A DNA stretch of 64,000 bases from Paraburkholderia phenazinium (GCF_900141745.1 NZ_FSRM01000001.1:3596001-3660000), one strand, 5' to 3'; numbered from the stretch's first letter, positions 8,512 through 18,156 are shown. A program made the numbers and translations. The notes: a model not told the origin generated them from the letters alone.

Positions 8512-9147
8512 ATGGAATTGTCCGGCAACCAGTTGATGGCGGCGCCGAGAAGCGCCGTATGGGAAGCGCTTCTCGACCCCGCGGTCCTGCAGCGCTGCAT
8601 CCCCGGATGCGAGGACGTCGCCCGGGTTTCGGATGAAGAAACGCACGTGCGGATTCTGGTCAAGCTGGGTCCGGTGCGCGCCAGGTTTACCGGCAAGATG
8701 TTCATGTCCGAGGTCGATCCGGCCAGGCATTGCAAGCTTTCGTTCGAAGGCGTGGGCGGTGGCGCGGGGTCGGCCAAGGGCTCTTCGAACGTCGAGTTGT
8801 CGGATGAGGCCGGTGGCACGCGGCTGACCTACTCGGTGGCAGCGTCCGTCGGCGGGAAGCTGGGACAGATCGGCGGGCGGTTGATCGATTCGTCCGCGAA
8901 AAAAATGGCCGACGAGTTCTTCGCCGGCCTGCAACGGCAACTCAGCGGAGGCGCGATTGCCGATGATGCCCCGCTTGTCGCCGAAGCCGCGGCTCGCCCG
9001 ACGAACGCGCCCCCCTCGCCGGAACGCCGGCCCAACACCTCGCCGTCGTCGCTATGGCCTGAAGGGCGATTCGCGCCCGAACTGGCGCGGGCCGGATGGT
9101 TTGCGCTCGGTGTGCTCACAACGCTTCTCCTGACGCATCTTGCGTAA
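8512..9147 (+). CDS. coxG: CoxG-like SRPBCC protein with C-terminal membrane anchor
   Basis: 211 residues. The first 150 form a CoxG/SRPBCC-type lipid-binding-like domain (start MELSGNQLMAAPRSAVWEAL, then HCKLSFEGVGGGAGSAKG). A Pro-rich linker follows, then a hydrophobic C-terminal helix (WFALGVLTTLLLTHLA) that should tether the protein to the inner membrane. CoxG is known to recruit carbon monoxide dehydrogenase and related molybdenum hydroxylases to the membrane. It has an AGGAGG site just before the ATG and precedes the medium, small and large hydroxylase subunits on the same strand, so it is likely the first gene of that operon. Confidence 0.88.
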   Translation: MELSGNQLMAAPRSAVWEALLDPAVLQRCIPGCEDVARVSDEETHVRILVKLGPVRARFTGKMFMSEVDPARHCKLSFEGVGGGAGSAKGSSNVELSDEAGGTRLTYSVAASVGGKLGQIGGRLIDSSAKKMADEFFAGLQRQLSGGAIADDAPLVAEAAARPTNAPPSPERRPNTSPSSLWPEGRFAPELARAGWFALGVLTTLLLTHLA

Positions 9148-9161
9148 AGGCAGACTCGCTC

Positions 9162-10052
9162 ATGAAAGCAGCCGCGTTTGACTATGTACGCCCTCGGGAA
9201 ATAGCCCAGGTTTTTGCACTGCTCGAAGAGTACGGCGATGAGGCCCGGATCATTGCCGGCGGGCAGACGCTGCTGGCAACGCTCAACATGCGCTTGTCCG
9301 AACCTCAGCTATTGATCGATATCGGCGCCCTCGACGCACTGCGCGGCATCAGCGTTTCCGGCGATCACTTGCGGATCGGCACGCTTGTCACTCATGCGCA
9401 AATCGAAGACTCGGATCTCGTGCGGCGCCACGCGCCGCTGCTCTCGGAAGTTGCGCCGCACGTTGCTCACCGGGCGATCCGCAACCTCGGGACGTTCGGC
9501 GGTTCGATCGCATTCGCTGACCCCGCCGCCGAGTGGCCCACCTGTCTGGTCGCGCTGCGTGGCTGGGTGATCGTTTCCGGCGCCACTGGCGAGCGGCGGA
9601 TCCACGCCGACGACTTCTTCCTCGACCTGTACACCACCGCCTTGCAGCCAGGCGAGGTCATCCTTGCCTGCGAAGTGCCCGTGGCGACTGCGGCATCGAA
9701 TCATCAGTTTGACGAACTGGTCCGGCGTCATGGCGATTACGCCATCGTCGGCGCAGCGGTCACGGGCGGCATGACGGCCAACGGGCTGATTGAAAATCCA
9801 CGGGTGGTCTTTCTGGGCACTGGCAATGTCCCCGAAAGAGCTCATGCCGTGGAGGCTTTGCTGGAAACGACCGCTTTGACCCGCAACACGGCGTCGCAAT
9901 TCGCCGACGCGCTCGACATCGATCCGGCCGCCGATCTCTACCACTCCGCGCAAACCAAGCTGCATTTGTCCCGCGTGGTCCTGAAACGTCTGCTGCACAA
10001 GTTCGCCGAGGCCCGCATCGAAGTTCGGCACGAAGGAGACCAACATGCCTGA
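9162..10052 (+). CDS. coxM: Molybdenum hydroxylase FAD subunit (CoxM/medium type)
   Basis: 296 residues from the ATG at 9162, 14 bp after coxG. FAD-binding loops typical of the xanthine-dehydrogenase-family flavoprotein subunit are visible: IIAGGQTLLATLNMRL in the N-terminal part and NLGTFGGSIAFADPAAEWP about 80 residues on. The C-terminal CO-dehydrogenase flavoprotein domain is complete. It passes electrons from the iron-sulfur subunit to the membrane acceptor. Its end overlaps the start of the small subunit by 8 bp, which supports translational coupling. Naming follows the CO dehydrogenase subunits; the substrate need not be CO. Confidence 0.88.
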   Translation: MKAAAFDYVRPREIAQVFALLEEYGDEARIIAGGQTLLATLNMRLSEPQLLIDIGALDALRGISVSGDHLRIGTLVTHAQIEDSDLVRRHAPLLSEVAPHVAHRAIRNLGTFGGSIAFADPAAEWPTCLVALRGWVIVSGATGERRIHADDFFLDLYTTALQPGEVILACEVPVATAASNHQFDELVRRHGDYAIVGAAVTGGMTANGLIENPRVVFLGTGNVPERAHAVEALLETTALTRNTASQFADALDIDPAADLYHSAQTKLHLSRVVLKRLLHKFAEARIEVRHEGDQHA

Positions 10053-10548
10053 GCGCATGACTATCCGGCTTGAAGTGAACGGCCGCGCGGTTAGCTGCGA
10101 GGTCGAACCGCGTACGCACCTGATCGACTTTCTCAGGGACTCGCTGCAGATCAAAGGCGCGCGGGTCGGCTGCGAGCATGGTGTATGCGGGGCCTGCACG
10201 GTCCGGCTCGACGGCAGGATGGTGCGCGGCTGTCTGCTGCTCGCGGTACAGGCGCAGAACGCGCGCGTCGAAACGATCGAAGGCGCCAGCGACCGCGGTG
10301 ACCTCGCCGAGCTACAGGCTGCGTTCCATGCGAGAAATGCCTTGCAGTGCGGCTTCTGCACAGCGGGCATGCTGATCGCCGCGGCCGAACTGATCGAACA
10401 GAAACCGCACGCCAATCGCGACGAGATCCGCAAATTCATGTCCGGCAATTACTGCCGCTGTACGGGATACCAGGCAATCGTCGACGCCATCGCGGACGTT
10501 CTCGAAGCCCGCCTGCAGCGCACCGCGGCACAGGTGCCATCATGCTGA
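10045..10548 (+). CDS. coxS: Molybdenum hydroxylase [2Fe-2S] small subunit (CoxS type)
   Basis: 167 residues. The plant-type cluster ligands are C43, C48, C51 (GCEHGVCGACTV) and C63. The second cluster domain has C102-x-x-C105 (CGFC) and C137-x-C139 (CRCTGYQ). All eight cysteines of the family are present. An AAGGAG element 8 bp before the ATG at 10045 supports this start over the Met four codons later. It overlaps coxM by 8 bp and the large subunit by 7 bp, as usual in these operons. Its role is electron transfer from the molybdenum centre to the FAD subunit. Confidence 0.92.
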   Translation: MPERMTIRLEVNGRAVSCEVEPRTHLIDFLRDSLQIKGARVGCEHGVCGACTVRLDGRMVRGCLLLAVQAQNARVETIEGASDRGDLAELQAAFHARNALQCGFCTAGMLIAAAELIEQKPHANRDEIRKFMSGNYCRCTGYQAIVDAIADVLEARLQRTAAQVPSC

Positions 10549-12938
10549 GAAAACGCCAGCAGAACGACATCGGGCTTGATGAACGCCGCTATATCGGCAG
10601 CGCAGTCGCCCGGCCGAATGCACGCCGGCTGCTGCAGGGACGCGGCACCTACGTGGATGACATCGCGCTGCCGCGCATGGCGCATGTGGTCTACTGGCGC
10701 AGCCCCGTCGCTCATGCGCGTATCACCGCCTTCGATAGCAGCTTCGCGCGCATGATGCCGGGCATCATCGGCATCTATCAGGCGAGCGATCTGGAAGGCG
10801 TGTGCAAGCCGTGGGTGGCCACCTTGTCGCACCTCGCGGGGATGAAGTCGGCGGTCCAGTACCCGCTCGCACCGGGCCATCTTTGCTGGCAAGGCGAGCC
10901 GGTCTACGCGGTGGTGGCCGAATCGCGCCGTGAAGCGGAAGATGCCATGCCGTACCTGCAGGTGGAATGGGAGGAGCTGCCGGTCGTGGCAGACATGGAG
11001 CACGCCCTCGATGCCGATGCTCCCGTGATTCATCCGGAGCTTGGCGACAATCTCTGCTTCACCCGCACCATCGACACGGGCAATGTGAGCGCGGCCTTCG
11101 CAAGCGCAGACCTGGTTGTAGAGGAAACCTACCATTTCGGCCGTCATACCGGCGTCACGATGGAAACGCGCTCGGTGCTCGCGGACTTCAATGCCGCGGA
11201 CAACACCCTGACCGTATATCACTCGCACCAGGCACCGCACATGATGCAGGATCTTTACTCCCGGCACCTGGATTTGCCGGAGGGATCGGTGCGCGTTATC
11301 TGCAAGGACGTGGGAGGTTCTTTCGGCATCAAGGTCCATTCCTATCCCGACGACTTTGCGACAGTGGCATTAGCCAAAAGCCTGAGGCGGCCCGTCAAGT
11401 TCGTTGCGGACCGGTTGGAGTCCTTCGCCAGCGACATCCATGCGCGCGAGCATCGCGTTCACGCGCGGCTCGCCGCGATGGCCGACGGGCGCATCGTCGG
11501 CTTCGAAATCGACGATCTGAGCGGTGTCGGGCCCTACTCCGTGTATCCCAGGACCAGCGGCATCGAGGGAAACCAGGTGCTCAATATCACCGGCGGGCCG
11601 TATCAGCACGAACATTACCGTGCAGTCCTGCGCGTCGTCTTTCAGAACAAGTCACCGATGAGCCAGTACCGCGGGGTCGGCCACCCCATCGCGTGTGCGG
11701 TGACCGAAGGCATCGTCGATCTTGCGGCCCAGCGGCTCGGTATCGATCCGCTGGCGTTGCGGCGCATGAACGTCATGCGCGACGACAGCTATCCGCGCAC
11801 CGCCGCTTCGGGCATCAAGCTCGAGGGTCTGTCACACGAGGCATGTCTGGATGAGATCGAGGAGATGATCGATTACGGGCGGCTTCGCGAGGAACAGCAC
11901 ACGCTGCGTTCGCAAGGCGTATACCGGGGTATCGGCATCGCCAGCATGGTGGAGCTGACCAACCCCGGCGCGGCTTTCTACGGCGTCGGCGGAGCACGGA
12001 TTGCCGCGCAGGACGGAGCAACGGTACGGCTGGATGCGGGGGGCGGAATTAGCGTGCTGGTCAGTGTGGGCGAACAGGGCCAGGGCACGGAAACCATCTT
12101 CGCGCAGATCGCGGCAGATACGCTGTCGATGCCCATCGGCTCCGTCCGGGTCGTCACCGGCGATACCGGCGTTACGCCCTATGGCGGTGGCACCTGGGCC
12201 TCCCGCGGCGCGGGCATCGGCGGCGAAGCGGTGCTGCAGGCTTCGATCGCACTCTGCGCACAGGTGATCGACTTTGCGGCCCGCCTCCATCAGCGCGAGC
12301 GCAGCGGCCTCACACTGGCAGACGGCGCTGTCGTGGACACCGCGACGGGCGAAACCGTTGCGCGCCTCGTCGACCTCGCTACCCAGGCATACTTCCGCCC
12401 GGACACCCTGCCGCCCGGCATTCATCCGGAACTGTCAGCGACGCGGCACTACGCCCAGCGCGACTATCCCTTTGTGTTCACTAACGGCGTGCACGTATCG
12501 CATGTCGAAGTGGACGTGGAAACCGGCATGGTCAAACTGCTCAAGCATTGGGTAGTGGAAGACTGCGGCAGAGTGCTCAATCCGATGCTGGCGGACGAGC
12601 AGATTCGCGGTGCCGTGGTGCAGGGAATTGGCGGCGTGCTGTTCGAGGAATGTCTTTACGACGCGGGCGGTTCGCTTCGCAACGGCAACATGGCCGACTA
12701 TCTGGTCCCCATGGCCGCCGAGATGCCCGACATCGAGGTCGCGCACATCGAAACGCCTACCGCAACGTCACAGCTTGGTGCCAAGGGAGCAGGAGAAGCG
12801 GGCACGGCGGGCGCACCAGCGGCCGTCATGAACGCGATAAACGATGCACTCGCGCCGTTCAATGCCCGGCTTACGTCCCACCCGATCACGCCCGAAAAAA
12901 TATTGATCGCACTGGGGACGGTAAGCGCTTCTAGGTAA
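10542..12938 (+). CDS. Molybdenum hydroxylase large catalytic subunit (CoxL-like, not form I CODH)
   Basis: 798 residues from the ATG at 10542, which overlaps the small-subunit end. It is an aldehyde-oxidase/xanthine-dehydrogenase-type molybdopterin subunit. The active-site loop reads Y376-R377-G378-V379-G380 and lacks the AYxCSFR loop of true (form I) CO dehydrogenase, so CO is unlikely to be the substrate. The C-terminal catalytic glutamate is E752 in GAKGAGEAG. With coxG, M and S it makes a complete hydroxylase that could oxidise an aldehyde or a heteroaromatic compound. The stop overlaps the convergent TetR gene by 8 bp. Confidence 0.88.
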   Translation: MLRKRQQNDIGLDERRYIGSAVARPNARRLLQGRGTYVDDIALPRMAHVVYWRSPVAHARITAFDSSFARMMPGIIGIYQASDLEGVCKPWVATLSHLAGMKSAVQYPLAPGHLCWQGEPVYAVVAESRREAEDAMPYLQVEWEELPVVADMEHALDADAPVIHPELGDNLCFTRTIDTGNVSAAFASADLVVEETYHFGRHTGVTMETRSVLADFNAADNTLTVYHSHQAPHMMQDLYSRHLDLPEGSVRVICKDVGGSFGIKVHSYPDDFATVALAKSLRRPVKFVADRLESFASDIHAREHRVHARLAAMADGRIVGFEIDDLSGVGPYSVYPRTSGIEGNQVLNITGGPYQHEHYRAVLRVVFQNKSPMSQYRGVGHPIACAVTEGIVDLAAQRLGIDPLALRRMNVMRDDSYPRTAASGIKLEGLSHEACLDEIEEMIDYGRLREEQHTLRSQGVYRGIGIASMVELTNPGAAFYGVGGARIAAQDGATVRLDAGGGISVLVSVGEQGQGTETIFAQIAADTLSMPIGSVRVVTGDTGVTPYGGGTWASRGAGIGGEAVLQASIALCAQVIDFAARLHQRERSGLTLADGAVVDTATGETVARLVDLATQAYFRPDTLPPGIHPELSATRHYAQRDYPFVFTNGVHVSHVEVDVETGMVKLLKHWVVEDCGRVLNPMLADEQIRGAVVQGIGGVLFEECLYDAGGSLRNGNMADYLVPMAAEMPDIEVAHIETPTATSQLGAKGAGEAGTAGAPAAVMNAINDALAPFNARLTSHPITPEKILIALGTVSASR

Positions 12939-13566
12939 TGAAAATGTCGCCGGCGCCTTTCATGAACGCATGCACACGATCGCCGATGATCCGGTCGAGG
13001 TTCCGCGGAAAAGGCTGCCCATAGATGAACACGCGAATGCCAATATAGAAGATGCCGCCGTGCAGTCCCCACAGATGCTCGAGTTCGGCATCGTCGAGCT
13101 TTCGAGAGGAGGGCCGGCCGAGATGGACGCGCGTCTCGCGAATGATGAGCGGGAACAGTCGACGCTTGAGCAAGGCCAGATACTTCCTGGGGATGTAGCT
13201 GTCGTTCATGCCCGACAACAGCAGGATGCGGACCCAATCGCGCGTCAGGATGGTGCGGGCATAGTCGATATAGAAACGCGTCAGGCGTTGCTCCAGCGGC
13301 ACCTCGGCGTCGACCACCCACTGCTCCCATTCGCGCTTCCATCTGCCTAGATAAACTTCCTCATAGACCCGTTCGATTAACGCCTGCTTGGTCGGGAAGT
13401 AATGGTAAAGAAGAGGATGCGTGATGCCGATCTCTTTGGCGAGGTCGCGCATCTGCCCTCCCAGTCCCTGCTCCGAGAAGAACTGCACCGCGCCTTCCAC
13501 GATCTGCTGTTCGCGCGCCTCGGTGCTGAGGCGACGCCGTGGTTGTCCCGCTGCAGATCCGCTCAC
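12931..13566 (-). CDS. TetR/AcrR family regulator
   Basis: 211 residues with an N-terminal helix-turn-helix (about residues 14-60: IVEGAVQFFSEQG, then THPLLYHYFPTKQALI) and a mostly helical ligand-binding domain rich in aromatic residues. Start is GTG at 13566, sharing GTGA with the end of the S9 peptidase gene upstream on the same strand, so the two are co-transcribed and translationally coupled. The 3' end overlaps the convergent molybdenum hydroxylase large subunit. It may control the peptidase or the cox-like operon; neither is shown by the sequence. Confidence 0.88.
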   Translation of the reverse strand: MSGSAAGQPRRRLSTEAREQQIVEGAVQFFSEQGLGGQMRDLAKEIGITHPLLYHYFPTKQALIERVYEEVYLGRWKREWEQWVVDAEVPLEQRLTRFYIDYARTILTRDWVRILLLSGMNDSYIPRKYLALLKRRLFPLIIRETRVHLGRPSSRKLDDAELEHLWGLHGGIFYIGIRVFIYGQPFPRNLDRIIGDRVHAFMKGAGDIFIT

Positions 13567-15482
13567 TTCTTCGCGGCTCCGCCCAGATACTCGGCAAGGA
13601 ACGTGTCCATCGCCTCATAGAACTCGAACATGTTCTCTTCGTTGTGAAAACCGTGCCCTTCGTTTTCCTTGAGGATGTATTTGACATCCACACCACGGGC
13701 CCGCAATGCGTCGACGATCTGATCGCTCTCTGCCTGTTTGACTCGCGGATCGTTGGCGCCTTGCGCAACAAGAAGCGGCGTCACGATCCGGTCCACGAAG
13801 AACAGCGGCGACGCATTGTGCAGTGCCTGCTTGCCCTCTTCGGTCCGCGGGTCGCCGATCATCTCGTACAACATATCGAGCATCGGCTTCCAGTACGGAG
13901 GCATCGATTCGAGAAACGTGAAGAGATTCGATACCCCGACATAATCGACGGCCGCCACATATCGGTCCGGCGTAAACGTGACGCCCGCCAGCGTCGCATA
14001 GCCACCGTAACTGCCGCCGTAGATCGCGATACGCGCCGGATCGACGATCCCTTGTGACACGAGCCAGTCGACGCCGTCGTCGATATCGTTCTGCATCGCC
14101 CGGCCCCATTGCCCGAAACTGGCCTCCCAGAAAGCGCGTCCGTATCCCGTGGAACCGCGGAAATTGATCTGCAGCACCGCATAGCCGCGATTCGCAAGCA
14201 GTTGCGCTTCGGCATTGAAGCCCCACATGTCTCTCGCCCAGGGACCGCCGTGCGGATTGACGACCAGCGGCAAGCGCTCGGCGACATCCTGCCCCAGCTC
14301 GAATCCCGCGGGCAACGTCAGATATCCACTGAGTGGCAGGCCGTCGCGTGCCGTGAAGCGAATCGGCGACATCGGGACCATATCGGCTGGATCGAGCCAC
14401 GGCATCATGTCCGCAAGCCTGGCTAGCTGTCGACGCGCGACATCGTAGATCCACACGGAGCCGGCCGACCGATCGCTTGTGGTACGCACGATCGCGCGCG
14501 ACTCGTCGCGCGTGATACTCGCGATGCTAATTTCCTGATCCGGCAATTGCCGCTCAAGATCGGCCATGACGTCTCGCGCCCAGTCGTCGAAAAAGTGGCG
14601 ATGAACCCGATCGTCGATGTATGACGCAGCTGTCAGCACGCGCCGATGTTCTGAATACGCGAGATCGCCCACATCGACATGCGCGGTTTCGAACAGCAAC
14701 GCACCCTCTTCACCCGTCTGCGGATCGAACTCGAAAAATGCGGCTTTGTCGCGCCCCCGATTCGACAACACGTATAAGCGTTTGTCGTCGAAGGTAAAGA
14801 ACAGCGGCGCAACAGTCTCGCGAAAGTCCGTCGTCAGAATGGCCCGGAAAGCCTCTGCCTCGGTGTCACGGTAAAGCAGCGTCTGGTTGACACCATCGGA
14901 TGCGATCGCGGCGCGCAACCGCCCCTGGTGGTCAGTTAGCCAACCCATGACATTGCCGGGATTCTCGGCGATCGGTGTCAATTCGCCTGTTATGACGTCA
15001 ACACGAAAGACGTCGAAGACCTGCGGATCGCGACGATTCATCTGGATCAGCACGTGCCGGTCGTCATCCCTCAGGTCATCGACAATGTCGGCCTTGACGC
15101 CATCGAACGGCGTCAGATCGCGCGGCTCGCCGCCGTCGATCGGCACCGACAGCACGTGGAAGTTCTCGTCTCCGCCAAAATCCTTGACGAACAGAATGTG
15201 GTCGTTGCCTTTCCATGCGTGGCCGGGCACGTCCCGTTCCGTCTCGCTGGTCAACGGACGCGGCTCGCCTATGGGATTGCCTTCAGCATCGATGCCCTGC
15301 ACGAATACATTCTGGCGGCCGGCGTGTCGCGCAAGAAAGGACAGATGCTTTCCATCGGGAGCGATCGTGAACGAATGCTTGTCGGGTTTGCGAAAGAAGT
15401 CTCGCACCGTGTAGTGTCTGGCCGGGCCACGTTTGGCTGGGCCACCGTTACCGCTACCCTTTTGTCGATCGTCAGCAACCAT
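13563..15482 (-). CDS. S9 family peptidase (prolyl oligopeptidase/acylaminoacyl-peptidase type)
   Basis: 639 residues from the ATG at 15482, chosen because GGAG lies 6 nt before it (an ATG four codons upstream has no such site). The first two thirds form a WD40-like beta propeller that gates the active site. The C-terminal alpha/beta hydrolase domain has the nucleophile in GGSYGGY (Ser near residue 490), the Asp in GANDPRVK and the His in NEGHGF. There is no signal peptide, so it is probably cytosolic and trims short peptides or acyl-amino-acid compounds. It is coupled to the following TetR gene by a GTGA overlap, an uncommon pairing. Confidence 0.9.
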   Translation of the reverse strand: MVADDRQKGSGNGGPAKRGPARHYTVRDFFRKPDKHSFTIAPDGKHLSFLARHAGRQNVFVQGIDAEGNPIGEPRPLTSETERDVPGHAWKGNDHILFVKDFGGDENFHVLSVPIDGGEPRDLTPFDGVKADIVDDLRDDDRHVLIQMNRRDPQVFDVFRVDVITGELTPIAENPGNVMGWLTDHQGRLRAAIASDGVNQTLLYRDTEAEAFRAILTTDFRETVAPLFFTFDDKRLYVLSNRGRDKAAFFEFDPQTGEEGALLFETAHVDVGDLAYSEHRRVLTAASYIDDRVHRHFFDDWARDVMADLERQLPDQEISIASITRDESRAIVRTTSDRSAGSVWIYDVARRQLARLADMMPWLDPADMVPMSPIRFTARDGLPLSGYLTLPAGFELGQDVAERLPLVVNPHGGPWARDMWGFNAEAQLLANRGYAVLQINFRGSTGYGRAFWEASFGQWGRAMQNDIDDGVDWLVSQGIVDPARIAIYGGSYGGYATLAGVTFTPDRYVAAVDYVGVSNLFTFLESMPPYWKPMLDMLYEMIGDPRTEEGKQALHNASPLFFVDRIVTPLLVAQGANDPRVKQAESDQIVDALRARGVDVKYILKENEGHGFHNEENMFEFYEAMDTFLAEYLGGAAKK

Positions 15483-15566
15483 GCGTGTCTCCATGAAAAC
15501 TGCATTTGAACACGAGACGCGCCTTGATGCGCGCGTGACGGGCTCGTGGCCTGGAAGGATGCGCGT

Positions 15567-16046
15567 TCATTCTCGAGGTGCCGCTGCGCGCTCTATGGCA
15601 GCGATATCGATCTTCTTCATTTTCATCATCTCTTCCATCGCACGCCGTCCCGCATCACGATCACTGCCGCCGACAAGCTCGATTAGCCGCCTCGGCGTGA
15701 TCTGCCACGAAAAGCCCCAGCGGTCCTTGCACCAGCCGCAAGGCGCTTCCTCTCCGCCATTGTCGACAATGGCATTCCAATACCGGTCGGTCTCTTCCTG
15801 GCTATCCGTGTAGATCATGAAACTGACCGCCTCGTTCGGCTTGAAATTGGAGCCGCCGTTCAGGCCAAGAAAGCGCTGGCCGAGCACGGTGAAGTCGACC
15901 ATCAACTCCGCGCCTTGTCCAATGCCCGGTATGGGCGAGACATGACCCGCGTCGACATGGCTGTCCGGAAAGTGGGCGGCGTAAAACTCTGCCGCTTCGT
16001 GCGCTTTACCTTGATCGAACCACAAGCATGTTACGAGCTCAGTCAT
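15567..16046 (-). CDS. VOC superfamily protein, PhnB/3-demethylubiquinone-methyltransferase-like
   Basis: 159 residues with two beta-alpha-beta-beta-beta modules. The start ([20 protein letters not shown]), FLGLNGG and the WGFSWQITP tail are typical of the family often annotated PhnB or 3-demethylubiquinone-9 3-methyltransferase. AAGGAG sits 7-8 nt before the ATG. Despite the historical names, members are small metal-binding proteins of largely unknown reaction; methyltransferase activity should not be assumed. It stands alone, 72 bp from the peptidase gene and on the same strand. Confidence 0.85.
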   Translation of the reverse strand: MTELVTCLWFDQGKAHEAAEFYAAHFPDSHVDAGHVSPIPGIGQGAELMVDFTVLGQRFLGLNGGSNFKPNEAVSFMIYTDSQEETDRYWNAIVDNGGEEAPCGWCKDRWGFSWQITPRRLIELVGGSDRDAGRRAMEEMMKMKKIDIAAIERAAAPRE

Positions 16047-16182
16047 CGCAATCTCCTTTCAGAAACACGCAGCACGAACTGGTTTTGAGGGCAGCATCCT
16101 GACACTCACGCCAACGGAACAGTTGGCATGAGCGTCGATAATAGCCTGGGTGTACAGAGCGAAGTGCACGCGACCAAAGATC

Positions 16183-17115
16183 TCATCTGGAAGTCTCCAT
16201 GCCGCCTGTTTCTACTCCCCCGTCAAACGCACTTCGCAGGTACTCGCCCAGGAAGTCGACGAACGTGCGCAGCTTGGCAGACAGCCTGTTGCGTTCGAGG
16301 TAGATTGCGTGGATATCGGCGTTCGGGAGGGCCCATTCGACGAGCAGCGGCACCAGTTCTCCGCGTTCGATATGGCCGCTGATCTCCCACTGCGAGCGCG
16401 CAACGATACCGCGTCCATCGAGCGCCCACTGCAGCACGATGCTGCCGTCATTGCTCGACAGCGAACCATCGACTTTCACCGTCTCCGCACGCTTGCCCCG
16501 CGAGAAATGCCATGTTCCGTACGCCGAATCATTCTCGCGCAGCACAATGCACGAGTGGCGGGTCAGGTCGTGCGGCACGGAGGGCTGGCCATGCCGCTTC
16601 AGATACGCCGGCGATGCGCACACGATGCGCCGGTTCTTCAGCAACAGACGAGCGTTGATACGCGCGTCGGGGACCTCGCCGAACCGGATGCCGAGGTCGA
16701 AGCCTTCTTCCTGCAGACTCAGCGGCCGCTCAGTCAGTTGCAACTGGATCTTCATCGACGGAAAGCGCTCGACGAACTCCGATACCGCGGGTGCGATATG
16801 TGTCCGTCCGAAACCGAACGACGCATTCACTCGCAGCAGACCCGTAGGTTCGCCACGGCTACGCGTGACGAGATGCTCCAGTTCCGACAGGTCGTCGAGG
16901 ATGCGCGAGCCGTTGGCGAGATAGAGCTCGCCTTCCGGCGTGAGGGAAAGACGCCGCGTTGTCCGGTTCATCAGCCGCACGCCAAGGCGCTGCTCCAGTT
17001 GCGCTAGCCGCTTGCTGACGGCGGGCGGCGTCACGCCTAGCTCGCGCGCCGCAGCCGCCAGGTTGCGGTTGCGCGCAACCAGCGCAAACAGATTCAGATC
17101 GGAAAAGCCATCCAT
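16183..17115 (-). CDS. LysR family regulator of the dehalogenase-like/leuCD cluster
   Basis: 310 residues with an N-terminal winged helix-turn-helix (AAAARELGVTPPAVSKRLAQ at about 20-39) and a substrate-binding domain of the CrgA/DsdC-like group. It is divergent from the haloacetate-dehalogenase-like gene with 115 bp between start codons, the usual arrangement in which a LysR protein activates its neighbour and represses itself. The inducer would then be a substrate or product of that operon. Confidence 0.9.
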   Translation of the reverse strand: MDGFSDLNLFALVARNRNLAAAARELGVTPPAVSKRLAQLEQRLGVRLMNRTTRRLSLTPEGELYLANGSRILDDLSELEHLVTRSRGEPTGLLRVNASFGFGRTHIAPAVSEFVERFPSMKIQLQLTERPLSLQEEGFDLGIRFGEVPDARINARLLLKNRRIVCASPAYLKRHGQPSVPHDLTRHSCIVLRENDSAYGTWHFSRGKRAETVKVDGSLSSNDGSIVLQWALDGRGIVARSQWEISGHIERGELVPLLVEWALPNADIHAIYLERNRLSAKLRTFVDFLGEYLRSAFDGGVETGGMETSR

Positions 17116-17230
17116 CGCGTCACTCCCTGCCCAGGCTCATTCGTTCCTTAAAGTTACGACCGGATTGCTTTTGTGGAAACCCAATCGCCCATGGCATGAA
17201 TTAGACTGCAAACAACTTCAGGAGACAACC

Positions 17231-18109
17231 ATGTTCGAAGCGTTCTGCGACGCATCGACAACCGTCGACGGCGTCCGGATTCACGCGATCAAGGGCGGAC
17301 GCGGCCCCGCGCTGCTGCTCTTGCACGGTCACCCGCAAACCCACGCGATCTGGCACAAAGTCGCGCCCACCCTGGCCGAGCACTTTACGGTGATCGCCGC
17401 CGATCTGCGCGGTTACGGCGACAGCGACAAACCCCAAGGCGCCGACGACCATGCCAACTACTCGAAGCGCCGCATGGCGCTCGACCAGGTCGAACTGATG
17501 CGCGCGCATGGATTCACGTCGTTTGCGGTCGTCGGTCATGATCGCGGTGGACGCGTCGCGGCACGGATGGCGATCGACCATCCGGATGTCGTGACGCAAC
17601 TCGTAACACTCGACGTCGCGCCGACCGTCGCGATGTACGAACAGACCTCATTCGAATTTGCGCGCGCCTACTGGCACTGGTTCTTTCTCGTACGTCCCGC
17701 ACCCTTCCCCGAAACGCTGATCCGCGCCGACCCCGACCTCTATCTGAAGCAGACCATGGGTGCCCGCAGCGCGGGGCTCAAGCCGTTCACGTCCGAGGCT
17801 TACGCCGCCTATCTGCGTTGCCTCTCCGATCCGGCCACCGCGCACGGGATCTGCGAAGACTACCGGGCCTCGATCACCATCGACCTCGAGCACGACCGCG
17901 CGGATCTTGCGGCAGGCAAGCGCATCGTCTCACCGTTCCTCGCGCTATGGGGCGCGGACGGCGCAGTCGGCAAGTGCTTCGATCCGCTGGCGGAATGGCG
18001 TCACTGGAATGCCGACGTCAGCGGCGAGGCGCTGCCTTGCGGTCACTACATTGCCGAAGAAGTGCCGGCGTTACTCCTCGAACGCGTGCTGGCATTTCTT
18101 CAGCGCTGA
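17231..18109 (+). CDS. Alpha/beta hydrolase, haloacetate (fluoroacetate) dehalogenase-like
   Basis: 292 residues; GGAGA lies 7 nt before the ATG. The residues that define fluoroacetate dehalogenases are all in place: HGHPQT oxyanion loop, nucleophile D104 with R105 and R108 (VGHDRGGR), acid D128 (TLDVAP), halide-binding H149-W150 (RAYWHW), Y211 and catalytic H272 (GHY). The two arginines bind a substrate carboxylate, so a short 2-halo acid, or an epoxy acid in a related enzyme, is expected. It is cytosolic. It heads a plus-strand run with leuC/leuD-like genes and an ACS carrier, and LysR is divergent. Family fit is strong; the natural substrate is open because leuCD is an unusual partner. Confidence 0.85.
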   Translation: MFEAFCDASTTVDGVRIHAIKGGRGPALLLLHGHPQTHAIWHKVAPTLAEHFTVIAADLRGYGDSDKPQGADDHANYSKRRMALDQVELMRAHGFTSFAVVGHDRGGRVAARMAIDHPDVVTQLVTLDVAPTVAMYEQTSFEFARAYWHWFFLVRPAPFPETLIRADPDLYLKQTMGARSAGLKPFTSEAYAAYLRCLSDPATAHGICEDYRASITIDLEHDRADLAAGKRIVSPFLALWGADGAVGKCFDPLAEWRHWNADVSGEALPCGHYIAEEVPALLLERVLAFLQR

Positions 18110-18156
18110 TTCGCTCCTGATCCGTACGTTTGATCCTTACCAGTCGGGTTTCAATC

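Noticed and set aside
9309..10448. Minus-strand open frame across coxM and coxS
   Set aside because: Shadow of two genes whose cysteine and FAD motifs are complete; no ribosome site or family match.
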